From: Geoanaerobacter sp964528055
GTDB lineage: Bacteria > Desulfobacterota > Desulfuromonadia > Geobacterales > DSM-12255
Direction of reading: 5' to 3'
DNA: 64,000 bases
Assembly: GCA_964528055.1 (NCBI GenBank)
Contig: CAZGQM010000009.1
Coordinates: 78,287-142,286, forward strand
Shown: one piece after another, positions 52,029 to 59,770 of the stretch
Numbering within the stretch: the first letter of the stretch is position 1
Layout: each line of letters starts with the position of its first letter
The notes under the pieces: generated by a model
Seen by the model: only the letters and a program-made list of their open reading frames with translations
What the model was told of the DNA's origin: nothing
The model's database searches: none
Program-made: the position numbers and the translations under genes

Positions 52029-55000
52029 TTATTGAATTAACAGATTATTGATGGTGACGCCGCCATTCACAACAGTAAGCGAACCGTTTACTGTTGTATA
52101 ACCGGTAGTATTCCATGTGGCGTCCTTGCCACAATCCAGCAACACATTTATTGATCGCCCTAAAACAAGGTTCTCGCTAAATGTCTGGTCACGTATCGCT
52201 ATACTGTCCCCATTAGATGAATTGTCGTATGCCTCCTGAATAGTGGCATAGTATATCGGCCCCGGCAGTCTGACCAACGGCATTGCGTTGAATGTGGCGG
52301 TGACAGATGTTATGGCATTGATAGTTACATCGCAACTGCCTGTACCGGTACATACTCCACCCCACCCGCCAAATTCGGATTTCGAGTCAGCAGTAGCAAG
52401 GAGCGTAACCGGGGTTCCGCTGTTAAAAGGTGCAGTGCAACCGATCGAAGAGCCGCTTGAGCAGGCAATCCCTGCCGGGGTGCTGTTTACAGACCCGCCA
52501 CCAGTGCCATTCATTGCAACACTTAGGTTGTAGGTTGAAGGAGTGAAAACCGTCAGTGTGCCGGCAACATAGGCAAAGGTATAGTTGCTGCTGACCCCGC
52601 CGCTGACGGTGATCGGGTAGTCGCCAATCGGGCTGCTGGTTAGTGCGGTGGTAGATGCAGATGGCTGCGTGGTGAGGCTCAAAATAGTATCTCCGGCAAC
52701 AAAACCACTGTAGCTGAACGACAACGGCGGGTTGACTGTTCCCTGGGGTTTTGTCGCGTTAGCAGCGGTGATTGTCAGTACAGCAGGGTTAATGGTCAGA
52801 GTGCCGCTGACGTAGGAGATACTGTAGTTGCTGCTGGCTCCGTTTTGAGCCGTAATGGGGTAGCTACCGACCGGACTTCCCGTCACAGCGGTGGAAGCTA
52901 CTGTTGGCTGTGTGGTGAGGCTTGCAGCAGTGTCACTGTTGACAAATCCGCTATAGGATACGGTAAATACCGGATTTACGGTCCCATAGATCTTGCTGGT
53001 GCTGTTTGCCGTGGCCGTCAGTGGCGCCTTGTTGACGGTCAGCGACTGGACGACGTCGGTAGCCGGATTATATGTCGCATCGCCGGCCTGGCTGGCGGTG
53101 ATGTTGGTGGTGCCCGCGCCGACTATGTGGATGTTCCCCCCTACTATGGTGGCTACGGCAGGGTTGGAGCTTGCGTAGGTCACCGTAAGCCCTGAACTGG
53201 CCGTTGCACCGGGTGCAAAGTCAGCAGCACCGTAGGTTTTCGCGGATAAGGCTCCGAAGGTGATGGTCTGGGCCAGTTTCGCATTTACTGTCAGCGTCCC
53301 CGCCACGTAGTTGAAGCTGTAGTTGCTGCTCACCCCGCCGCTTACGGTGATCGGATAGGTGCCTGCAGGGCTGCCGGTAGTGGCAGTGGTGCTGGCCGTC
53401 GGCTGCGTGGTGAGGCTTGCTGCGCTGTCACCATTGACAAACCCTGCGTAGCTGACTGTCAGCGCCGGGTTGGCCGCTCCCTGGGTCTTGGTCTGGTTGT
53501 CGGCTGTGACGGTGAGGACTACGGTGTTGACGGTGAGCGTCCCTGCCACATAGGTGAAGCTGTAGTTGCTGCTGACACCGCCTGCGGCAGTGATCGCATA
53601 GGTCCCTGCCGGGCTGCCGGTGGTGGCAGTGGTGCTGGACGTCGGCTGGGTGGTGAGGTTGGTTGCCGTTTCGCCGTTTACAAAGCCTGCATAGCCTACG
53701 GTGAGGACCGGGTTGGCGCTTCCGTAGCTCTTGCTTGCGTTGCCGGCGGTGACGGTGAGGGTTGCCTTGTTGANNNNNNNNNNNNNNNNNNNNNNNNNNN
53801 NNNNNNNNNNNNNNNNNNNNNNNNNNNNNNNNNNNNNNNNNNNNNNNNNNNNNNNNNNNNNNNNNNNNNNNNNCTTCCGTAGCTCTTGCTTGCGTTGCCG
53901 GCGGTGACGGTGAGGGTTGCCTTGTTGATTATGAAGCTGCCGGCATTGAGCCCGCTGGCTGCTGTGTAGTTGGCGCTGGCCGCACAGTTGACCGTGGCGG
54001 GGTACGAGCCGGCGTTGGTGCCGGTGCCGCCGCTGGCAAGTGTTGCTGCTCCGCCGCCAAGGCAGGCTACAGTGGCGGTCTGGGCCGAGCCGTTATAGGT
54101 GACCGGGTTGTTGGTGATGCTGGCAGTCGGGTTGGCGGCGTTGATCACGAAGTTCCCGGCAGAGGCTGCTGTCAGGCTGTTGTAGTTGGTGGTGTCAGTC
54201 GGCGCGAAGTTGGCCGTTACTGCATAGGTCCCTGCAGCGGTCTGGCTGGCTGCCCCGCCGGTCAGGATGCTGCTGACGGTTCCCGGTACCGAGCCGCTAA
54301 CAGAGGCAGTTTTGGCACTGCCGTCGTAAACTACAGGTGAGTTGGTCACCGAAAGGCTTGGGGTCGCTTTGTTTACTGTCTGGGCAACACCAGGTGATGT
54401 GCTTGTGGCATAGGTGCCGTCACCGCTGTACACTGCGGAAATGGTGTGGTTTCCGGCTGTCAGTCCGGTCACACCGGAGAGAGTGGCGCTACCGCCGCTA
54501 AGGACCACTGCACTGCCCGAATTAGTACCATCAACCTTGAACTGCACTGTACCGGTTGCCGCAGACGGAGAGACGGTGGCAGTGAAACTGGCGCTCTGGC
54601 CATAAGTTATCGCTGCGGGATTTGACACTGTGGTTGTTGTGGCTGTAAGTGAACCTGCCGGTTTGAATGTGGCAAGAAGGCCTACACCCCAGCCACTGGA
54701 GCTTGTTATGGAACAGGATGCGGAACCGACAGAATTGGCCAATGTATAATCCACCAATGCAACGGATACATTAGCCCTTGCCTGTTGTTTCGCTATCGAC
54801 CAGTTCGTTGTAGGGGCGCTGTACGCACCGTTTGCCTGAGTGGAAAATCCGGCAATCCACAATTCGTTTGCCTGTGTAGTTGTTGCTGTTCCGGAGAGTT
54901 TCGTCGTGCCGGATGACTGGGTATTATTTATCGCAGTCACATCCAGAGGTGATGCTGTCAGCACACCGGAGTACTCCTGAACTGCTACCGCCATGTCATA

Positions 55001-55396
55001 CGGTGAATTAATGGAAACTATCACGGATGTCACGCCACCGGAAATGTTGGGGCAGTACCAGATATCTCCTTCTATAGCGCCACCTGTATTGCCGCCGCTT
55101 CTTGCCTTAACCCAGGTGCCGCCACCCGTAATGCCGGTTACTCTGGATCCATTGTTGTTGGCTACGCCGACAACGGCTATGAGAGTATTTCCAGCAGTTG
55201 TTGACGGGATAGTTACGGTAAGCGAGGATACAGCCGTTCCTTGATTGGTTCCACCAGCGCCCACACGGGCTACAGCCGCCAAGGCCGAATCTGGTTTAAG
55301 CCACCCCCCTCCCATGAAACCACTCACCAGAAGAGCAAAAATTGCCGTCGAGAATAACTTCCTAAACGAACCGAACCACTTTAAATGTTGAAACAT
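52029..55396 (-). CDS. giant secreted MBG/Ig-repeat protein, interrupted by an assembly gap
   Basis: One gene is split on paper by 100 N (53774-53873) and a frame change. A signal peptide (about 1-40, ending ALAA) opens the protein. A roughly 215-residue domain follows (NTLIAVVGVANNNGS, EYSGVLTASPLDV, LLATFKP), then an Ig-like domain (ITYGQSASFTATVSPSAATG). Several MBG-type repeats follow, each near TLTVTAGNASKSYGSANPVL and YAGFVNGDSAASLTTQPT. An InlB-like repeat (FGGWGGVCTGTGSCDVTINA) and a short beta-helix-like end (YYATIQEAYDNSSNGDSIAIRDQT) close it. Deleting the Ns plus one copy of the flanking 55-mer (155 bases) restores one frame of 1,070 residues. GGGGAGGGG precedes the ATG. It is probably a surface adhesin. 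Confidence 0.8.
53719..53773. repeat. 55-bp sequence duplicated at the gap (left copy)
   Basis: Identical over all 55 bases to 53874-53928 on the other side of the N-run. An exact 55-mer at both contig ends is what a k=55 de Bruijn assembly leaves when contigs sharing one k-mer are scaffolded, so the duplication is probably not biological. The sequence itself is part of an MBG repeat unit. Confidence 0.85.
53774..53873. other. assembly gap, exactly 100 N
   Basis: A run of 100 N is the default placeholder for a gap of unknown size. It lies inside a tandem-repeat gene and should not be read as real spacing. Confidence 0.97.
53874..53928. repeat. 55-bp sequence duplicated at the gap (right copy)
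   Basis: Second exact copy of 53719-53773. Collapsing the two copies and removing the N-run brings the upstream and downstream reading frames into register. Confidence 0.85.
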
Positions 55397-56178
55397 AGCG
55401 CCCCTCCCCGTATATATTCAATTTCGTAACAAGCTGATACCAAGATTTGTCATTGAAGGCAGGTAGTTTCCAATATAAATGGCTCCGTGGAAAAACCAGC
55501 CTCCCGGTTAAATGGCAACACCTTAAACGGCCTCCCAAATAATTGGTATCCGTGGTAAATTGGTTCAACGTTAACAATGCAATCTGGTTTGTACTACAGG
55601 CTGGCTGATATCGAAGTTTCCCTGAGACCCACCGGATAAACAAGAATTACAGTAACCGCTGAATTATAATTAATCCAAGAGCCATATATTGCAATAATTG
55701 CTCCTAATTGTTCTGATACCCTGACATGGTCAATAAGCTTATTTTGCAGAAGTAGGGTTGATAGTTCTGATCCCAGAACAACTGATCGCAACGTACGTGA
55801 CAAAATTTTTGGCTGTTCTCGTAAAAAATATCGTGACTCATTATCGGAGTCACGATTTGTGTATTTCCTACGTTAATTCCTTGTAGAAGTGGAGCGAAGA
55901 GATCAATGCTAAACGCTACCCCCAGAGGCATTGATACCGTTCGCTACGGAAGATCCCCTCATTACACTTGCATTACAGATTTTTCTTCGTTGCAATATTT
56001 ACCAGATTACAATTTTGTTTGCTGCGAATTACATGTGTTATTTCAAATTAAAAAGCGGCCCGTACTAACGAACCGCTTTTGGTATGTATCTGTGGTATTT
56101 ACATTTAGTACAGAAAAACAGCTTCTGGGGCCGAAAAAACAATTTAAAAGTATACGTAGTTGTGCGAATAGGCGTGGA
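55397..56178. other. long non-coding leader region upstream of the MBG-repeat gene
   Basis: About 780 bases with no convincing gene. Reading on the minus strand toward the gene start, GGGAGGC occurs at 55536-55530 and again at 55505-55499. CCACGGA occurs at 55555-55549 and 55490-55484. The set is enclosed by CCAAT near 55565 and ATTGG near 55467. This could be a structured leader RNA. Several short open frames here look spurious. Confidence 0.3.
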
Positions 56179-56293
56179 CCATTGACCCATCATCGCACTC
56201 CAAATGACCCATCCAGAAATGTTAGGCAATCAAGTTTCAGCGAGTTAACGATGCAGAGTGAGTCAAGCTTCGGCGCCGATAAGGGTCAATTTT
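56179..56293. mobile_element. IS21-like terminal repeat remnants (left cluster)
   Basis: A 25-bp motif at 56269-56293 (TTCGGCGCCGATAAGGGTCA then ATTTT) matches 57090-57114 at 20 of 25 positions. An inverted partial copy lies near 56179-56197 (TTGACCCATCATCGCAC), and a TGACCCATC repeat lies at 56205-56213. Several repeated terminal sequences at each end are typical of IS21-family elements. No transposase gene remains. Confidence 0.45.
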
Positions 56294-56308
56294 GGTTGCC
56301 CATGCAGA

Positions 56309-56959
56309 TCATTTAGCTAGTTGTAATAGCTGTTGCTGTTGTTCTTTAGAAGCATAAGATGAAAAATCTGATACGATCCGCTGATACATTCTCTTTCTCG
56401 ATGAAGAGTCTGTGAACTTATTTTGATTATTCTTGAGGAAATTAGCGATTTCATATGCTTGGTGAAAAGTAGGGTAGATTTGTTCAATCGTTTCGAATGC
56501 TTTAATCGAATTGATAATTTCACCCTTTACTAGTGCTTCATAACCTTCTCGTTCTTTGCTTGCAGCATCCAGGTACTTGGTGTTTTGTTTTTTTATGTTG
56601 TCAATTCCTTCTTTGCCAATATTTTGTACTTCCTGATTCGATGATGAAGCGAAACCGTTGAATAACCTTTTCGATTCTTCTTCTGTTAAAGCAAGTGTTA
56701 TCAGGTTAGTTGTCAATATAACCTGAGTTTTGTCTCTTTTAATCATGTCAGGTAAAAGTTTGTTTACGAATTCATAACGGCTAGTTTTTTCTTTTGAAGC
56801 TTCTAGCTCTTGCGATTTTACTTTTAAGGCTGTCTCAGTTTTCTTTAATTCTATCTCTGTCTGTTGAATTTTATTGTTTAAAAAGACATTCAAAACAGTC
56901 AATAAAATAGTAACTCCAGATGATATTATTCCAATCCATTTTGTAAATTTCTCTGACAT
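56309..56959 (-). CDS. membrane-anchored coiled-coil protein between IS-like remnants
   Basis: This 216-residue protein has one N-terminal membrane helix (about 9-27, IGIISSGVTILLTVLNVFL). A coiled coil rich in Lys, Glu and Gln follows (about 29-60), then a helical cytosolic or periplasmic domain (about 62-216). The end reads YASKEQQQQLLQLAK. GAGGTGG upstream supports the start. It is more AT-rich than its neighbours and flanked by IS21-like repeat copies on both sides, so it may have arrived as cargo. No family is recognised. The size and layout are reminiscent of small phage-defence or stress membrane proteins, but that is a guess. Confidence 0.65.
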   Translation of the reverse strand: MSEKFTKWIGIISSGVTILLTVLNVFLNNKIQQTEIELKKTETALKVKSQELEASKEKTSRYEFVNKLLPDMIKRDKTQVILTTNLITLALTEEESKRLFNGFASSSNQEVQNIGKEGIDNIKKQNTKYLDAASKEREGYEALVKGEIINSIKAFETIEQIYPTFHQAYEIANFLKNNQNKFTDSSSRKRMYQRIVSDFSSYASKEQQQQLLQLAK

Positions 56960-57002
56960 ATGACCACCTCAGTAGGCATTCAGCTTGTAAATCAGATTCC
57001 GA

Positions 57003-57114
57003 CTTTGACCCGGAATCGGCACCCTGATTGATCCACCTCATATTTATGCTATCAAACAATCAACAAGTTACAATTTCAGAGGGATCCACTTCGACACCGA
57101 TGTGGGTCAATATT
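57003..57114. mobile_element. IS21-like terminal repeat remnants (right cluster)
   Basis: The direct copy at 57090-57114 (TTCGACACCGATGTGGGTCA then ATATT) pairs with that at 56269-56293. An inverted copy occupies about 57003-57022 (CTTTGACCCGGAATCGGCAC). Together with the left cluster these flank the gene at 56309-56959. The rest of the 417-bp gap to the sensor kinase (57115-57376) shows another TGACCCC near 57215 and no gene. Confidence 0.45.
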
Positions 57115-57376
57115 CAAAGTCGATCCACATACTCCTAATGATTTAGGTAGTTATAAAGTTGCTGCCCCCCTGAATTGTTCTCTCTTGGTCTTATTTATTG
57201 CGAAAATCGTACAAACTGACCCCATAATCTGAGATTTCCGTACTACTGTAATAATTTAATGAGGAAATGAGGTTGTAAAAATTGTGGCGCACTTTTAAAG
57301 AGGCCACAATTATTTTAACAGCTAGTATTTCTTGATCCTACTATTGGGAGATTCTCCATAATCATTTCTTTGCCCT

Positions 57377-58873
57377 TTATGCCAGAGGAAGTTCCATCTC
57401 CATGATAAGTCCTCCTCCGGGAGCATTGAATGCTCTCAGACTTCCACCATGTAGACGAACGGCTCTGTCTGAGATCGCCAGGCCAACCCCGGTTCCGCCG
57501 CTCTGTCGTTCACGGGAATCGCTGACCCGGTAAAACGGTCGGAAAATATCGTACAGTACCGATTCAGGAACACCAGGGCCGTGATCCCTGACTTCGATGT
57601 GAGCCCAGCTACGCCCCCCTGACTCTTTTCGTTTGAGTAAGATCTCGACCTCTGTTCCGGCTTCTGTATATCGAGCAGCGTTTCGAACAAGATTTTCAAG
57701 CGCCTGTCGGAGCAACTCCCTGTTACCGCTCAGGATAGTCGATTCAACGGCCTTAGCCAATACCCTACGGTTATTACTCTGTGCCTCGAAATCCACATCA
57801 TGGGCAACATCACTGATCAAGGCCGCAATATCAACGTCCTCTCTCTGGTTCATGTTGCTGTCACTTTCCAGTCTGGTAAGCATAAGCAACTGGCCAATCA
57901 GCTCGTTAAGACGTTCGGACTCTCGCTCAATCCTGTCGAAAGGAGCCGAGTGATCCACCCCGGCTGATTGCCGGGCAAGTTCAAGGGCTACATTCAGGCG
58001 GGCAAGCGGTGAACGCAGTTCATGCGAGACATCCCTGATAAGTCTTTGGTGAGCACCCACAAGACTTTCGATCCGTTCGGCCATCCGGTCCACATCCCTG
58101 GCCAGGTCGGCAACTTCGTCCTTACGGTGCACCAGCCCCTCACCAACACGTGCCGAAAGATCGCCACCAGCCAATTGCTGTGTGACCTTGCGCAGGCGGC
58201 GTAGCGGGAGGGTATTGAACCGATAAAACGCATACCATGTCATAAGGATCGAGAGAAATGAAACCACGAGATAAGACCAAGGGTTGCCGACAATCATGTC
58301 CGAAATGGTGACTAATTTTACCGGCGTCGGTGTCGATGGAGTAGTTTTACCGACAAGAGGTGGCGACTGAGATGTGGCATCCGGCGGCACACGCTCCGCT
58401 GAGGTTACGGGAGTAACCGGCTTTATATCAGGTGATGTAGAGAGTGGGTTCATGGCTTCTTCACTGTTAGTTGCACGAGCCCTCACAACCTGCGGTGAAG
58501 CGTTACGTTGCATAGCCTTTTGCTCTCGAGCATTAACCTCAACAGGTTCCCGAGACTCTGCTCCACGGAACGGGCGACATGCGAAAACATTCTCCCCACC
58601 CGACAAACATTCACCGTCTCTCACTCCTTCAGGGGCGTTGAATGCACAGAGGTCTCCTTCCTTCTTTCCAATGCAGGCATCAACTGCAACCTTTGGCGGT
58701 GTCCGCCGTGGCTGCTTGAGAGATTCCTCACCCAACGCAGGCTGACCTGCCAGTCCCGCTGTTGTATTCTCCGGCTGAGCTACAGATACAGTAGCTGATA
58801 GCACACAAACGAACAAACTGAAGCAAAAGGTTCGTATTTCAAAACCTGAGATTCTTATGTTTCGGGAGTGCAT
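57377..58873 (-). CDS. CpxA-type sensor histidine kinase with cysteine-bearing periplasmic domain
   Basis: This 498-residue membrane kinase has a signal/first membrane helix at about 13-32. The periplasmic part (about 33-198) is mostly proline-rich and disordered, but holds a compact four-cysteine unit, Cys67, Cys76, Cys89 and Cys99 (CIGKKEGDLC, GECLSGG, FACRP). A second helix (about 201-220) leads into HAMP (about 221-280). HisKA has DVSHELRSPLARLN (about 286), and the HATPase has NLVRNAARYT, DHGPGVP and GTGVGLAISDRAVRLHGG. It follows the regulator gene by 14 bp and is its likely partner. The cysteine unit could sense redox state or metal. Confidence 0.92.
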   Translation of the reverse strand: MHSRNIRISGFEIRTFCFSLFVCVLSATVSVAQPENTTAGLAGQPALGEESLKQPRRTPPKVAVDACIGKKEGDLCAFNAPEGVRDGECLSGGENVFACRPFRGAESREPVEVNAREQKAMQRNASPQVVRARATNSEEAMNPLSTSPDIKPVTPVTSAERVPPDATSQSPPLVGKTTPSTPTPVKLVTISDMIVGNPWSYLVVSFLSILMTWYAFYRFNTLPLRRLRKVTQQLAGGDLSARVGEGLVHRKDEVADLARDVDRMAERIESLVGAHQRLIRDVSHELRSPLARLNVALELARQSAGVDHSAPFDRIERESERLNELIGQLLMLTRLESDSNMNQREDVDIAALISDVAHDVDFEAQSNNRRVLAKAVESTILSGNRELLRQALENLVRNAARYTEAGTEVEILLKRKESGGRSWAHIEVRDHGPGVPESVLYDIFRPFYRVSDSRERQSGGTGVGLAISDRAVRLHGGSLRAFNAPGGGLIMEMELPLA

Positions 58874-58887
58874 ATACTCTTCACTTT

Positions 58888-59580
58888 CTATATTGCTGCA
58901 GAATACTGGTAACCGATGCTGCGAATTGTCTTGATCCGCTCCGACTGGTCTGCCGCCAGGCCCAGTTTCTTTCGCAGACTGCTTACATGCACATCGATAC
59001 TCCGGTCATAGGCGGTGAGCGTCCGCCCTAACGCCTGCTTCACAAGATCATCGCGGGTTACCACCTGTCCGACCTGACGCAACAGGGTTTCCAGGATAGC
59101 GAATTCCACCGTGGTCAGGTCGATTTTCTCACCGGATCGAAGCACTGTACGTGTACCGGTGACAAGTTCGATGTCACCGACTATGATTCTTCCTGCATCA
59201 GCTTGAGGTTGTGGACTGGCCTCCATGCGACGCAATACAGCCCGTATCCTTGCAACCAGTTCACGAGGATTGAACGGTTTCGGCAGATAGTCGTCCGCTC
59301 CTATCTCAAGGCCGACTATACGGTCAACATCCTCACCACGTGCAGTCAGCATCAATACCGGTATCTTGGAGACGACACGTAACTGCCGCAGCACTTCGAA
59401 GCCGTTGATCCCTGGCAGCATGACATCAAGTACAACCAGTGCATATTCCCCAGACATGGCACGATCGACTCCTTCCGGTCCATTGTGAACCGACGCCACA
59501 ACGAAACCCTCAGCTGAAAGGTAGTCCCTGAGCAGATCGCAAAGGTCTTTGTCGTCGTCGATGATCAGGATGGTGTTCAT
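58888..59580 (-). CDS. OmpR/CpxR-family response regulator
   Basis: This 230-residue regulator has a receiver domain (about 2-118; phosphoacceptor Asp52 in LVVLDVMLPGING; conserved Lys in LPKPF) and a C-terminal winged helix (about 132-228) with LTTVEFAILETLLRQVGQVVTR and DVHVSSLRKKLG. GGAGGG precedes the ATG. The kinase gene follows directly. The upstream intergenic region carries two sets of phased 10-bp repeats, one facing this gene and one facing the divergent secreted-protein gene, so it probably regulates both. Confidence 0.94.
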   Translation of the reverse strand: MNTILIIDDDKDLCDLLRDYLSAEGFVVASVHNGPEGVDRAMSGEYALVVLDVMLPGINGFEVLRQLRVVSKIPVLMLTARGEDVDRIVGLEIGADDYLPKPFNPRELVARIRAVLRRMEASPQPQADAGRIIVGDIELVTGTRTVLRSGEKIDLTTVEFAILETLLRQVGQVVTRDDLVKQALGRTLTAYDRSIDVHVSSLRKKLGLAADQSERIKTIRSIGYQYSAAI

Positions 59581-59645
59581 GGCAATACCCTCCGAAGCCG
59601 GTAGCTAATCACGCTATCTTAACTATACCCGGTAATCTTCCGTTT

Positions 59646-59665
59646 GTTTGTCAAGAAATGTAAAG
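59646..59665 (-). promoter_or_regulatory. two phased 10-bp boxes facing the regulator gene
   Basis: On the minus strand CTTTACATTT and CTTGACAAAC lie head to tail. They match the consensus of the arrays at 59680-59719 and 62687-62747. A TATAGT -10 hexamer (59627-59622, minus strand) lies downstream. This suggests autoregulation of the two-component operon. Confidence 0.6.
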
Positions 59666-59679
59666 ATTACAGCCAGAGA

Positions 59680-59719
59680 CTTTACAAAACTTTACAAATC
59701 TTAACACAACTTAAACATA
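59680..59719 (+). promoter_or_regulatory. four phased 10-bp boxes ahead of the first secreted protein
   Basis: Four head-to-tail decamers: CTTTACAAAA, CTTTACAAAT, CTTAACACAA, CTTAAACATA. OmpR-family regulators bind such direct repeats spaced by about one helical turn. TATGCT (59728-59733) follows after 8 bases as a possible -10, the layout of activator-dependent promoters in which boxes replace the -35. Confidence 0.75.
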
Positions 59720-59770
59720 GCCTCCTGTATGCTTCAAAGTACCGATGACCTAAGTAATGGGGGGATTGTC

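Noticed and set aside
53774..53873. Gene boundary at the N-run with two separate proteins
   Set aside because: The right-hand frame has no stop before the gap and the left-hand frame no real start; collapsing the artefactual duplication joins them in frame.
55906..56316. 136-residue plus-strand frame
   Set aside because: It runs through the IS-like repeat cluster and has mixed composition without domain features or a ribosome site.
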